Shown: positions 40,892 through 53,150, counted from the first letter of the stretch. The stretch: 64,000 nt of DNA from Yponomeuta sedellus (GCA_934045075.1 OW203732.1:18631889-18695888); one strand, 5' to 3'. Notes: generated by a model from the sequence alone, not told the origin. A program made the numbers and translations.

Positions 40892-40983
40892 GGTGTTTCA
40901 AATACCTGAGCGCTTGAAATTGCCAATACGCAGCTTTCTTTTACCCTGCAGTGAGACGTTTATGATAGGCTGCATAAAAAAAT

Positions 40984-41580
40984 AGGACATTAAAATTATC
41001 ATATTTATGAGTATACCTACTAACCACAGTCGACTTATTCCGACAAAGGGATTAATTAAAATATCAAGTGCGCACAATTTATCAAACTACATTTTTCCCG
41101 CTCTGCACACTCCAATCCATCAGAAATGTCAACTGGCCGCAATTACGTTTTGCAACTAATCGCGGCTGGCGAGGATGCAGAAAAAAGAAAACGAGAAAAT
41201 TTTCCCGCCTTTGCCTGGGCGCCATTTGCAATTAACACTACAGCATACCATTACAGATGTAAAGCCAGATGTAGTGTAGCCACCAGAGAAAAAGAATCAA
41301 ACCTTTGCCAGTTTATCATCTAGCTTAATTCAATCCTGTTGTCAGATAAACTTACCGTTTTCAAAAAATTTACAGTTATTTAATACAACTTAGATAGGTA
41401 CGTCAAATAATAATTGGCAGATCGATTGAGGGAAATGGCTATAAGGTATAGTTAATTGGAGTTGCTCACAACAACTCAAAAACAGTAAAATTACATTGTC
41501 TCTTTGGATACTCCAAATTGGCAGTACATACAAAATTGAGCATCAAAGTAATGGAAAAGAGCTTCAGAAAATTTTATACC
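40984..41580. other. Intergenic; open frame at 41126-41323 not supported
   Basis: The frame starts MSTGRNYVLQLIAAGEDAEK and is somewhat GC-rich, but has no recognisable domain, splice signals or nearby exons. Confidence 0.3.
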
Positions 41581-41826
41581 GGTAAGCAGAAAATTCCAAA
41601 CTGATCAGCAATAATTTCATATTGATTAGCAGAAAATTCTGCATCGATCAGAAGAAAATTTCAGATTGACAAGAGTCTCAGATTAACAGAAAATTCTAAA
41701 TTGATCAGCAATCATTTCAAATTGATTACATAGCAGATATGGATCGATCTGAAGATAATTTTATATTTGTTGTCAGAAAACTCCTAATTGACCAGTAAAA
41801 AATTCAAAATTCATCAGCATTTGGAA
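41581..41826 (+). repeat. Degenerate minisatellite, about 21-bp period
   Basis: About eleven diverged units around the consensus GATCAGCAGAAAATTCCAAATT. Recognisable anchors are AGCAGAAAATTC, GATCAGCAATAATTTC, GATCAGAAGAAAATTTC and GACCAGTAAAAAATTC. Spacing drifts between 17 and 23 bp. Confidence 0.7.
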
Positions 41827-43525
41827 GCTAATATTGTTGTACTTATTAATGTTTATTAATTTGCTACACACGTGTGACCTTATTTGCTTATCACGTATCA
41901 TGTTCATTAATAATTCATTTATTTATTCTACTGGCCTAAATATTTGTTGGCTGATTTAATACTTAGTTTTGACATGTACAATTTTTTTTAATCATATACC
42001 AAGCTCGAAGTCAAGATCATGGCAGCTATCTGTAACGACGGGTAAGTACGGGGAAAAGAGAAAAGTATGACAACAAAAAATGCTTCAATGGAATGCCTCT
42101 GCTCACCCCTGCAAGTATATGGGCGTGGCTAGACGCGTTAGGTTGTTGTTTTATTTAAAAAAAAAATCTAATAGCTCTCAGCAGCGGTTAGAAGTAGTTA
42201 GAAACGCTGTTAACGTTTTAAGGCGAGGTGCTGAGAATTCATTACTGCTTATTTATATAGAGTTTATGGAAACAAAGTTGTTGCAATAAATATACAGGGT
42301 GGTTCAGGAGAGACCTGTAATTTTATTTTGAGGAAGTGGTTTTCAAATGTTTAACGCTCGTCGTGCAATCGCTACAATCGCGGCGGACTCGCTGTGCAAT
42401 CGCATTGCTTTCAAATCATTCCCAAATCGCTACTATGATAGCGCAAAGCCCTGTTGTCTCTGATCGCTCTTGAATGCGCTATCAATTTGCTATTTTGTTA
42501 CGAACACCAACTTGAAATGAGCGACCTAGAAGTAAGAGTACTTTATATAATGAAAGATGAAAGTCCCGGTGGATGGGAATGGCGAGAGACCGAAAGATGG
42601 GATGTTGTGGTAAAGGTAAACCTTTACAAACTAGAGTAACTTACGTATCTCATCTTACTACTATTATAAATGACTGGATGGATGGATGTTTGTTAATCAA
42701 TCACGCACGCCAGAACATCTGAACGGAACTAGACGAATTTTGGTATAGAGATAGATTTTAGTCCGGAATAACCCAAAGGCTTTTATCCTAGAAAATACAC
42801 ATGCAACTTCTTTTTCTTTACGTTTTGAATTGAGTGCGAATACTTCATTCAACTAGTCTTTATTTGACAAAACTATAATGAGGTTTTTGTTTTTCATCAA
42901 AATGTATATTATTATGCTAAGTTAAACGGTAATTATCCCTTAAGGTTACAATGAATAAAACTTTCCAGGTCATCAAAGTCGCAGGCAACAGCTAATAAAT
43001 AAATGAACAATTGCCTCATTTGGCCGCAGGGCGTGTTACATGGCAATAATGTATCTGTATCTGTTGTAAATGCAAATACACATAATACTTTTCCCATAAA
43101 CTAACTGCCGTTTGTATTGTGACTCCCATTCAGCCAGTCACTCTATCAGTCAATGACTGCTAGTCGACACTTTAAAGTAAACAGAAGAACCACGAAGATC
43201 TTATACTTATAGGAAAATAAACGTACGAGTATATATGTGAGCACCGACAACATCACACCTTTTTAGATTCTGCGAATTTTTCTTTATGCAATTTGGCGCA
43301 ACTAGCTCAGATATGATTAGTACTAAAAAACTGAAATTTGGTATAGTTGTGCATATTCATAGCGTCGAAAAAATATTTCCATTGCCAAAAGGAGAGATGT
43401 TGACGTATGTATGACGTGATGAGGTATGGCTGGTTTGGTCGTTTAAAAATATTATAAGTGGTGGAAAACCGTTTTTTTTTTGATACGATACGATACGTCC
43501 TCCTCCTATTTTGGAGTCTATTTTC
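41827..43525. other. Intergenic with repeat debris
   Basis: At 42292-42316, ACAGGGTGGTTCAGGAGAGA resembles the ACAGGGTG ends of some insect repeats. About 42655-42800 is repeat family G (TACTATTATAAATGACTGG, AATTTTGGTATAGAGATAGA), related to 61600-61720. Open frames at 42080-42289 and 42454-42639 are not supported. Confidence 0.4.
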
Positions 43526-43568
43526 CTGCCTTCATGTCTGTATCAGTCTTGTACAGACATGAAGGCAG
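43526..43568. repeat. Perfect 17-bp hairpin
   Basis: CTGCCTTCATGTCTGTA and its exact complement are separated by 9 nt. Confidence 0.85.
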
Positions 43569-45089
43569 TTCTTCCGTTCAAAATAGTTTTGTAAAGACAG
43601 CCACATCGATGCATCGTTTAATTACAAAATAATAACAGCGTAAATATTGACGTATCGTATACGTAATGTGTAATTAGTTTCCCACGCGTTAAATATGGAT
43701 CGGAGGAAGCTGAAGAAGTTATATTTCCTTCAACATACATACATACTTAATTAGGGTAACTACTTACAAAACGTTTAATTGATAGTTATTATTAGTAATT
43801 TATAGTGCCTCGGTACTGTGTGGAAGGTGCAAGGATTTTATAATATCCTTCAAGTGCATAGGTTAAATTAGTATTTAAGATGTGGTTTTGTCAAATTAGC
43901 AAACTCGTTGTAGTATCATTTCTATTCTGTTGTTAATCAAAGTTTGCATTGTAGATAAAACTATGTAACTTAGACTTTAATTTTTCAACGCTGGTAGACA
44001 ATAAACTTTGAAAACCGCAGCTAACTATGAAAAAAGTAAAAGAAAATCATTGCGGTCAGGACAAAAATACGCTAATGCTAGTCAACCAACGCGCAGAAAA
44101 GGACCAGTAATTTGTGAAAAAAAAGCTCAGAAATATTTTATTTAAAGCGCAGCTACTTTAAAAAGAATACTTCAATCAATTTAGCTACGATTAAGTATTA
44201 AAATAACTGCCATTAAAATGTAAAAGAATGTCGCTACGAAGCTTAACTGAGGCGTTCCAGACAAAAATTGCTAGAAAAATTATAAATAATGGTCATAATA
44301 CGGCTTAAGGGGCACAATCTCATGGAAATGACGGTCACCATTCTTATTTATGGGTATATTCGTTCCCGTGTACATTTTTCAACGCGTTTTGAGCCGGTTG
44401 TAATATGTAGGTAACTCTCATTCGAACGAAACTTGCCTAGGTAGCATGAAAGCGCGAATCACGCGTTTTGTGTGGCTCAAAAATGACATAATTTGACAAT
44501 GGGTATTGTTCAAATATTGGCAATAGTTACAAATTAAGTATTATCCTTAATTTTGGACTTGGCTCCCGTGGTGGAGTGCGGCCTAATTTTCCTACGATGC
44601 AGGAAGAGACCCGTGTCCCAGTAGTGGGGGCATACAAAGGGTAGATATCATTATATAATTTTGAAGTATTAGGTCAGTGTACATAACACTCCATTATTAA
44701 CGTTATACACCGATTTGAAAATCGAAATACACAGCCCAAGCTTTCTAAACGACCTATTTTGTAGAAGAAAAAACAAGTTAATTTTTAAGGCTCATCGATA
44801 CTTTAAAAGCCGCGGTTTTTGACGTAAAAAAGGCGCAACTCGAGTCGCCATGCTACCCATGCTGAAGCCACATTCTTCTTTGTTACTTTTACCTTTTACT
44901 CACTTTTACTTCCTGACAGATAAGTTGAACACAAATCCTCGCAGTCGGTGGAAAATATTAAGTGCAATTTAGATTTTATATTTTTTGTTACTTTGACTAA
45001 ACTAAATGTGAAGAATTCTAAATCACATTCAACGTCTCACGCCAATGAGACCCGAATTACTTCCATACGAAGTCAAGGTATTTTTGTAT
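43569..45089. other. Intergenic with a family D fragment
   Basis: 44558-44645 is an inverted fragment of family D (ATGCAGGAAGAGACCCGTGT). Nothing else is recognised. Confidence 0.35.
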
Positions 45090-45290
45090 GTATCCTATGT
45101 ATTCCCACTGTAGGGCACATGCCTTCGCGGATTGGCAATTTCAAGCGCCTCAGACTCTCAGGATTCCTCACGATGTTTTACTTCACGGTTAATGAGTGTT
45201 ATTACTACTACAACTTTACAAATGTATATAATTTGGAAAACAAAGTCATTGGAACATCCCGCACTGGGAATCGAACCTGGGAATCGGTTC
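45090..45290 (-). mobile_element. SINE-1 family, minus orientation
   Basis: TGTAGGGCACATGCCTTCGC, GGCAATTTCAAGCGCCTCAG and, at the head, B-box GGTTCGATTCCC read on the minus strand. The open frame at 44948-45424 runs through it and is not a gene. Confidence 0.6.
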
Positions 45291-45520
45291 GAAATAAGAG
45301 GAATCGTGTTTTTATATATAAGACCGGTACTCGCGGAAGCTTATCAGCCATATTTATAATAATGGATTGCGAAAAAAAATGGTACTTTGCTATGGAATTG
45401 AAACCAACTTTAAGACTGTTTTAGTCGAATATAGGTACGTTAGGACTGTTACTGCACGGATGACATCCGTGTGTTACTGTTACCAAAAAAAATACAATTC
45501 CACAAAACACTCGCTCACTA

Positions 45521-45652
45521 AAAATAGTCTGTGGTGGAGATTTTACCTCAGAAAATACGTAAACGTAACCACAGATTAAATAAAACGCCTCTAGCACAGA
45601 TTACATAAAACTCCTTTGAGTTTTTTCAGCCGGATCGTGTTTTTATAAATAA
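45521..45652. mobile_element. MITE-B hairpin family
   Basis: Contains AATAGTCTGTGGTGGAGATT, AACCACAGATTAAATAAAAC and ends GGATCGTGTTTTTATAAATA. A further single end lies at 45296-45330. Confidence 0.5.
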
Positions 45653-46098
45653 GGCTGACTTTGAAACGTATTTTTTCACCGTGACATTTAATTTTATAAA
45701 AATAATTAATTTATGTATGAATGCTGAAGCGAACGACGTCTATGACAAAACAAGTGGCAATCTCCTGCCCCTCCAGAATACAGGCGTTAGTTTATGTTCG
45801 CATTGTACATTTACAGCCTTAATTTTAAGTGCATTTCAAGTTAATTTGGCCATAAAAAAAGGAATTGAAACAAGTTAATTTGAAATTTATACATTGTTTA
45901 AAATAATGAGATATTAATCTTGTTAGTTATATTGCCTTACTCAGAAGTTAGCTTTCTCTGCATAACTATCCTTTCTTTTTCTCTAATACGTGATAAGCGA
46001 TGCTGGTTTACTTAAAATACTTCAATGTTACTTAAGATGCTAAGATGCTGTTACGACTCATTGTACAATTGTTTGTTTACCCTAATAAAATAAAATAA
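45653..46098. other. Intergenic, nothing recognised
   Basis: An open frame at 45681-45878 has no domain. Confidence 0.3.
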
Positions 46099-46204
46099 TT
46101 ATAAAAACCCGATTCCATGAAAATACTCCTAGAGCCCTCCGCTACCGACTCTTTAGTCAGCGTTGTTGGACCATTTCAAGGAATTACCATTTTTTTATAA
46201 ATAA
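46099..46204. mobile_element. MITE-B hairpin family
   Basis: Ends ATAAAAACCCGATTCCATGA and, inverted, TATAAAAAAATGGTAATTCC, enclosing a TCTTTAGTCAGCG centre. Confidence 0.5.
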
Positions 46205-46359
46205 CGCCGTTAATGTTTCCCTGATTAATATTGGTAGGGCTTAATAAAACCAGATAATATCTATCTAGCACCTATTTCCTCCCTGGTGACATTTATTTGA
46301 GAGCTCGTTGTACACTACAATAAGCAGAATACAAATAACATAACATATACGTACAGGCA

Positions 46360-46560
46360 CATACATTGCTTCTGACCCCACTCTAGGATTCCCTGTGTCG
46401 TAGGAACCAGAAACAACGCCATCACAAACATGTAAAAATCTGAGACCTGGGGTTTTTTTGTCACCAGCCGGGATCCTACCATACCTCTTGTATGGTAGGC
46501 AGATGCGCTACCGCTGCGCGACAGAGGTCGTCGGGAATAACTGGGAATAACCGACGACGA
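46360..46560 (-). mobile_element. tRNA-derived SINE, minus orientation
   Basis: On the minus strand an A-box-like GCGCAGCGGTAGCGC is followed by a 10-bp hairpin (CCTACCATAC) and GGATCCCGGC. The B box is degraded. Confidence 0.5.
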
Positions 46561-46729
46561 TGATGGAAAAGCACATAATCTTAATTTCTCAACAAGCGAC
46601 ACCCTGACGACTGATTTACATTCAAATTATGGGCAACCATTATTTTTTAAGTAGCTAATTATGCATGCTATGTTACAGAAATGAAAATTTTGTCAAAATT
46701 TGGGCGCTTAAAAGTAAGCTTTATTTAGG

Positions 46730-46776
46730 CCTGCCACACACTGGCCGTCACTGTGACATCGCTGGTGTGTGCCAGG
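46730..46776. mobile_element. Tiny inverted-repeat element related to 53151-54030
   Basis: CCTGCCACACACTGG at one end and its near-complement TGGTGTGTGCCAGG at the other, 47 bp in all. The end sequence matches the larger element. Confidence 0.4.
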
Positions 46777-47274
46777 CGTTGCGCTTTGGAAGCTATTTAT
46801 CAAAAACCGCTCTTTAAGCCGTAACTACCGTTTTAGTTTGATGTGATGTATGGAGATTTTATTTAAAACTCGTTTTTTGTGGCGAGAATCTCACTAAAAT
46901 ATGAGTTTTAAGACGGAGGTAATGCTGGTTTATAAAAAAATCTCTCATGAACTTTAACACTGTCTTAAAAGTGTCTAGCCGGATCGACTTTTTATAAGAC
47001 CGAAAATCTACACGATACATACCTGAGTTTTTATTCCATATTTTTCTTACAATTCTTTCTTATTCTTAAACTACCTTAGGATATATATCAAGTAAATCCT
47101 ACAAAACTATTCTTAACTCCATAACAAATGCAAAAGCATGCTAAATCGCTAGTGAGCTTACTAAATATTAGTCGTAGTTGGATTAACTAAAACAAAGTAT
47201 TCTCTCGCGTCTCCAGCACTAGGTTCACTGTATCTACCTGTTTTAATTTCTATTTAGATTAGATCACAAAGTTC
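46777..47274. other. Intergenic, nothing recognised
   Basis: Only a diverged MITE-B end near 46975-47005 (GCCGGATCGACTTTTTATAA). Confidence 0.3.
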
Positions 47275-47345
47275 TTTATTGCACAATAAGCATATTTGTA
47301 CAAAGGCGAGCTTAATACTAATGAGTATTTTCTTCCAGCTAACCT
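47275..47345 (-). mobile_element. LINE 3' end fragment (second type), inverted
   Basis: Inverted match to 18225-18320: TTTGTACAAAGGCGAGCTTA and TTTTCTTCCAGCT. Confidence 0.5.
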
Positions 47346-47832
47346 TGGGTTGTGTGGATAGTAGTGCGGGTAGATAGTAGTATTTAACCAGGTACCTACA
47401 GTGCTATAAATATAGCTACATATATAATAGCAGGAATATAAAGAGATTTAACCATAAAGAGTTCTAAATATCACACAACACAATATCAGCGTTTAAATTA
47501 ACTGCTATTCATCCACACACGTTCCTTTCTATTTTAGTTCAACATTGTAACCTTTGCGAATTTATTAAAAACAAACTTCATTTCCATGAAAATTGTAAAC
47601 AATATTGACTAGCCTTGATCACGCGTAATGGAAAATATGCTGCTGTAATGTGCAAAGAGGCTTCTTAGAATAGATATTTTTTTCTCGTAGGTATAATTTT
47701 TTTATTTCATTATTTTAAGTCTTCTATGAGATCATAATACCATGGATCATAATGACTTCTAACTTGTAAGAAATACTCTAAGATGCAGGTTATGCTGAGT
47801 TTAGGAGGTATAAGGGCCAATTTCTGAATTTC

Positions 47833-47930
47833 GAATTTCGCTAAGTAAATAGTTAACTGTAGTGCTGTCTCTTCGAATTTGTCAGGAGAGAGCGAAACAG
47901 AACGTTACTTAAGTATTTACTTAGTGAAAT
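47833..47930. mobile_element. Short inverted-repeat MITE
   Basis: AATTTCGCTAAGTAAATAGT and, inverted, AATTTCACTAAGTAAATACT face each other over about 100 bp. Confidence 0.5.
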
Positions 47931-47989
47931 TTGTGCAATAAACAAATTTTATTATTTATTCATTGTCGCTCGCTTAAGTGACATTTGTG

Positions 47990-48180
47990 CACGATCACAC
48001 CCCGTCTACATACCCCATCGGTCGTGGTGGGCGAGCCCTGTGACCGCCTGACCTCGGGTGGGGTCACAACGCGGCGGTCAACGCACTGCGCATGCGCTGT
48101 CGCCTGCAGTTTCGTAAACGCAGCGCCCGCGCGCCGAAACGGCAGTTCGGAATTTGAACTCCCCGAATGAGTTTCGGAAT
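47990..48180. promoter_or_regulatory. GC- and CpG-rich island with an NRF1-like palindrome
   Basis: About 190 bp far richer in G, C and CpG than the flanks. It contains GCGCATGCGC at 48088-48097, the textbook NRF1 site, for which insects have a homologue. This looks like a promoter or 5' exon region. No downstream coding exon can be tied to it; the nearest host exon on + is at 55463. Confidence 0.35.
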
Positions 48181-48915
48181 GACAGTTGTTTTTTTCTATC
48201 CTTTTTATTCCTTTCTGTGAGCTGTGACTGCGATCTTAGCCGTTTTTTGTCTACAAAAGGTACAGTCTGTTAAAAGAAAATTATGTTTAGTGTATGATGT
48301 CGCTGCCATACTACCGACCATGAAAAGAGACCCAACGTAATGAAAAAAGACGAACTCTGGTAAAAAAACATGTACTTGTCTTCAATAAAAATTTCTCACA
48401 GAGAAACAGGATAGAAAACGGTTTTCCAAATAGGTAAGACTACACCTTTTGCATGATTTTTTCATTCTCGACGTGACTACTTACACGCCTATTCCTAATA
48501 AATTATTATTGACCATTCGAAGAACGCTACAAAAATGTCAAACTGAAACCCTTCATTATGACACTTCATTCGGCGCGCGACGAATTCGAACTTGACCGCG
48601 GCAACTTTTTGTTTGTGCGTCAGAAAGTCACGTTTTTCGAGTTATGACGTTACTATAAACTTGGAAGTTTTAGTAAAAATGCCATTTGTTATCTACAAGC
48701 CTTCATTAAATTCTCTCTAAAAAATTCTAGGGGAACATTAATAGGTTATTTTCCTCAAGAATACAATCAATTTTAACTTTAAGACCTATATAATAAAGCT
48801 ATAAAACGGCAATAAAAGCACTTGCATTTCTGCTAAGAGTTAATGCCATAAAAACGTTCCTAGTTTTTCATCATTATTTTTTATCATTATTTGCATTAGT
48901 ATTTGCATCATTAGA
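48181..48915. other. Intergenic, nothing recognised
   Basis: TACAGTCTGTTAAAAGAA at about 48261 resembles a MITE-C end, with no partner. Confidence 0.3.
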
Positions 48916-49030
48916 TAAATTCCGGAATCACTTGATTTTTCTCGGAGGAGTCCGACTAGTAGAGACAGAGCTGAGAGAAACCTGTCGGACTCTATCGACA
49001 AAAATCAAGCAGGTAAGATCCGGAATTGAA
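48916..49030. mobile_element. Imperfect hairpin MITE
   Basis: AATTCCGGAATCACTTGATT with AGTCCGAC on one side, and GTCGGACT with AATCAAGCAGGTAAGATCCG on the other, form long imperfect arms. Confidence 0.5.
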
Positions 49031-49197
49031 TTATTACTTAGTGCTTAGTTTAGAAAGTTTTTGGATGAGCATCTTTAGAATAACGTCCCTTAAGTTCTAA
49101 CGAACCTTTGTGGACCCTCTGAATGACATATCAAGTATTCTATTTCTCGTGTCTAATTCTTGTAGGATAAAGGGGACCCAAATATGTATATATTAGA

Positions 49198-49465
49198 AAA
49201 ACGCGACGAGGAAATTCTGCCTGCGAACTTGATGCGGCAATGGAAGGAAAACATATTTCAACGACAGTGCTTGCTCTCGCAGAATCGAACATCAAACTTA
49301 AAATGTATCACGGAACTATTCCAATATACAAAAAACGCGACGAGGAATTTCTGCCTGCGAACTTGAGGCGGCAATGAAAGGAAAACATATTTCAACGACA
49401 GTGCTTGCTCTCGCAGAATCGAACATCAAACTTAAAATGTATCACGGAACTATTCCAATATACAT
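49198..49465 (+). repeat. Tandem duplication, two 134-bp units
   Basis: Both units contain ACGCGACGAGGAA, TTCTGCCTGCGAACTTGA and TATCACGGAACTATTCCAAT. Offset 134 bp, with only a few differences. Confidence 0.85.
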
Positions 49466-50289
49466 TCTCTATTAAATTTTCAAACGTAGACAGCAGGAGC
49501 GCCATTAATATCTCTACTATCGACAAGAGTGATTTGTGGTGACAGTCGCGTATTTTTGCATGATCTCAGAAGGCTCACATTACACTATTCTATAACTTTG
49601 GTCATGTGTTTCTCAGGCCAGTTCAACGGTCCTTCGTCCTAAAAACCTCTTGTAAACCTCTCCGATTCACATAGCTTCTTGCAAAAGTATTTTCCTATTT
49701 ATTACTATTTTGTTACTAAAATATTTAAGATAAGATAAGATAAGAATATTCTTTATTGTATACCGGAAAAATAGTTACAAAATCTTTATATTTAATTAAC
49801 AACAACACCAACAACCAGCCAAGATATTCTATGAAGCCATTTTTTTTAAATTAGTTATCAAATTTCACTCACAAATAAAAAAAAGTGCTTGTGCCTAGTT
49901 TTTATAACCCCATAATAGAAGTAAAATTAAATTAGTATTTGATTTTCAAAATTTAAATTATGTACGCTTCAGGAGCCGAGTATACTTGACTCAGCTTCGT
50001 TTTTATAAATATTTTAACTTCGTTGTTAAAAGTTTTTATTTCAAAAGTTAATATAATGTAAAAATTATTTTGTTACCATACACAAACACACAATAAGAAA
50101 TCGTACACGGATTTAATTTTTTTGAAAACTCCGACTCGGAACCTTTTGGTGAAGTTTGTTTTAATTAGCTTTGCTCGCGCTATATCCATTTGACGTCATA
50201 CTGCTAAAAAATTTTTTTGCATCTAATCATGACTAAATGCAAAATTAAAAGTGGAGTAGGATGAAAAATTACGTGTTGCACTTGAGTGC
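49466..50289. other. Intergenic with LINE tail
   Basis: 49727-49775 is an inverted LINE tail (AAGATAAGAATATTCTTTAT) matching 8805-8915. Nothing else recognised. Confidence 0.35.
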
Positions 50290-50337
50290 ATCAAAAGAGC
50301 ACTAGGTGAACGATTTTTCACCTAGTGCTCTTTTGAT
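50290..50337. repeat. Perfect 21-bp hairpin
   Basis: ATCAAAAGAGCACTAGGTGA plus A and its exact complement, separated by 6 nt. A related word AGAGCACTAGG recurs at about 50438. Confidence 0.85.
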
Positions 50338-50699
50338 TCCCTCGCCATCGCTCGGCCTAGTGTAATATCGGCCTTACCTGACGTTGGCCCATTTCTAATC
50401 ACCATTGGTCGCCGAGCGATATATCACTTGCCAACTAGAGCACTAGGCTATGATACCAATAGATAATGCGTGTATGATCTGAGGTACAGTCGCATAGACA
50501 GATTTAGCCAGTGCTATTTGGAGGGGGGTTTACTGATTTTTTTGTGAATGATCCCTAAAATATCATACGTACAATTAGGCAAAACGGTCTTTAAACAATT
50601 TGAGAAGTTACGGAAACACTCATTAATTCATAGATTAAAAAAGTATGTACTTACGCATAAACTATTATGGAAAATCGCGTCGCTTCTCTTAAAAAATGG

Positions 50700-51150
50700 T
50701 TATTTTTAGTACATAATTTTGTATGTAATTAGTCATAGTATTTTAAACTCTGTAATTGTATGTAGGTATATGTTTTTATTTATTTTTTTATTCTTATATC
50801 TATGTAATTGTAACTTTACTATTATTAATTAAATTGTATTTGTATATTTATATAATGTAGTTAAAAATATTTTTATTATCGGTGTATGTACTCGTTTTTT
50901 TTTACTTATATTTAAGTATGAAATTATTATTACAATATGATGACGTGCCGCGCGTGGAATCCTCATGGGACAGGCGCTGACTGAAGGTCAGTGCTGGGGA
51001 ATAATACCCTCGGCAGTATGCTGAGTCAGCTGCCTATTGCAGCAGCAGAGACACATCGTGACCATTGTTTGTAAATGTTTTGTTAATTACTTTGTTTTGT
51101 TTTGTCTCATAAATAACTGTTGCTACAATAAATGTGTTTTTCTTTCTTTG
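50700..51150 (+). mobile_element. Probable LINE 3' UTR
   Basis: AT-rich run with many TATGTAATTGTA words, then GACGTGCCGCGCGTGGAATC, CTCGGCAGTATGCTGAGTCA and a terminal CAATAAATGTGTTTTTCTTT. The layout resembles non-LTR 3' ends. No coding part. Confidence 0.4.
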
Positions 51151-52424
51151 TTGTTATTTTGTGTTATTTGTTATTTTTCAGCAAAAGTATACTCTAAAAA
51201 TAAAAATAAAAATAGTATAAAAGTATACTCTGTAAATAATTATAACAGACAAAATAAATTGTCAATTTTACGGTGTTATTTATAAAAAATCGATTCCGTT
51301 AAACCAGTCATAAACCAGTTAGACATATGGCGGTCTTAAAACATAATTTGCAAGCGTTTCAGCGACAACTTTTTATAAATCATGAATTCACAACATATTT
51401 ATACGGCAGCGTGTTATCTAAAAGAGTGTTCCTTCATTTATGGAAATATGGCAGTTTTGGACTAAAAAGTTACAGTTTACGGGTAGAATCTTGTTTACTA
51501 AATTGGACAAGTAAGAATAAATAGACTGTAAAAATTTTAGAGATTCCGAAACAGTAGAGTTTATAGTTTTTATTAATTTTGATAACACACAGACAACTAC
51601 CAATAGCATAAACTAAAACTTTCCACATTGTCATCGACATTACTGCCGTACATCCGGGGGTAACCAGGTAACCACACCACGATCACGATATATATTATAA
51701 TCTGTCACCACGTCGAACTCAGTGATACGACATACTTTTATGGTCAACAAGAGCGCTAGGAAAAGCTACTTCAGCTTTTAGCGATTCAAACGTAGTTCTT
51801 ATTGCTTGACTTAAGCGACGACAAACAAGGTTGTGAGTGACTGACTGTTTTACGAATAAGTCTCATTTTCCAGGATATGCGAGGCGAAAAAGTCTCTGAA
51901 CGAGCATTCCGATAAACTCTATATACAGCGCAACAGCGTTAGCCAAAGGGGGCACAGATTAAAAAGGGGACAAAGACAAAAATGGGGTGCAAAAAACAAG
52001 TAACAGCTGTTAAGCACGGATGTAATCCGTGCTGTTAGAAGCTCCACGTCACAAATTAAGTTATTCGTCAATCTGTGCTCCATGTAGTTTGACTAGCGCC
52101 ATCAATGGAAAAAGATCTTTTTTTTTCAGATCGTTTTTGCAAGAATTTAGGAAACTGACAAATTGTGCCTTTTGGCGTTAATGCTATTTAGTTCTAGGTT
52201 TTTGCCTTAGGTTCTCGGCCATACGTTTTACTCTAAGCCGTAGGTAAACACGATTGAGATGTTGTACCGACCTTTTTTTGCAAAAAGTTACTGCATCGGG
52301 CTCCTTAACAGGTTGTTTTGACTGACGTTGTTTGTGTACCTACTAGACTAGATGCAGGTTAAATACGCTCTAAAAAATAATTCTAATGTATCGTAACAAA
52401 CATCCTGGCTAAAGGGTTTGGTTT
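51151..52424. other. Intergenic, nothing recognised
   Basis: Contains small hairpins only, for example AGCACGGAT/ATCCGTGCT at about 52013-52033. Confidence 0.3.
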
Positions 52425-52637
52425 ACAGTGCGTTCACATTAACTTGACGCGTGAGAATTGGTAGCACTGAGATGTTTACTGTTACCATGTTAAATAAGAA
52501 ATCATTCCCATTACTTGGGGAAAATAAAAGGATTGAGGGCTTGTTTTACCATCTTCCGATTAGGTCCAAAAGCTAAATGACATGTTATGTCCTTGTTACC
52601 AATTCTCTCACGCGTCAAGTTAATGTGAACGCACTGT
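52425..52637. mobile_element. MITE-A, complete copy (213 bp)
   Basis: Inverted ends ACAGTGCGTTCACATTAACT continuing TGACGCGTGAGAATTGGTA on the left; the right end is complementary with a 2-base (CT) difference. No open frame of note. The single end at 77-106 belongs to the same family. Confidence 0.8.
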
Positions 52638-53150
52638 GTATATTTATTGGTACTTTTACTTACATAAAAAAAAATCGTACAAATCATCTTAACCACACTT
52701 GTTTTTATAAATAACACTTATTTATTTGCTTGTAAACACGCTTAGGTTATTCAGTCGTTTTGACTTTTTCTCACGCCCCAGCTAGAGCATGATGGTCCAT
52801 ACCCTCGTGTGACATAACAAATAGCTAACAAGTATTAACGTTCGGCATTTTGTGTGTGTTGGCTGAAATGTTTCGCCTGATCCTCAAAGAGCAAAGTATT
52901 AAAAATTTAAAACGATGCGAAAATGCTTTGATAAAAAAATCGGTGTTGTTTTTGAATTGGCACAGAGTATACCGAAATGTCATAAAGTCTGCATAACTTC
53001 ACGGGCTTTTATTTGCGCATGCGCGGCCGACTTGACGGTTCTAGGAACGCGGACAAAAGGTTGCTAAGTTTGCGACATCACGTTTGCTTTATTGTGGGTA
53101 GAGTCAACGGCAGAAGTCGTTTTTGTTCGAAACTCACTACAACCTTTAAG
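52638..53150. other. Intergenic, nothing recognised
   Basis: No supported feature. Confidence 0.3.

Larger units (their letters stand above)
38925..40983 (+). mobile_element. SINE-1 split by two nested insertions
   Basis: Pieces in order: 38925-38961 (B-box-like CCGGTTCAATTTCC), 40530-40634 (TGAAGTTGTAGTAGCAATAC, GGGAAAACTTGAGTG) and 40892-40983 (AAATACCTGAGCGCTTGAAA, GTTTATGATAGGCTGCAT). Joined, they reproduce the SINE-1 order seen inverted at 1950-2215. The gaps hold MITE-C (38962-40529) and a hAT MITE (40635-40891). Confidence 0.65.

Noticed and set aside
41581..41826. A CRISPR array
   Set aside because: Units are diverged, spacers are absent and the genome is animal.
44948..45424. A 158-codon + open frame as a gene
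   Set aside because: It crosses an inverted SINE-1 copy and a MITE-B end.
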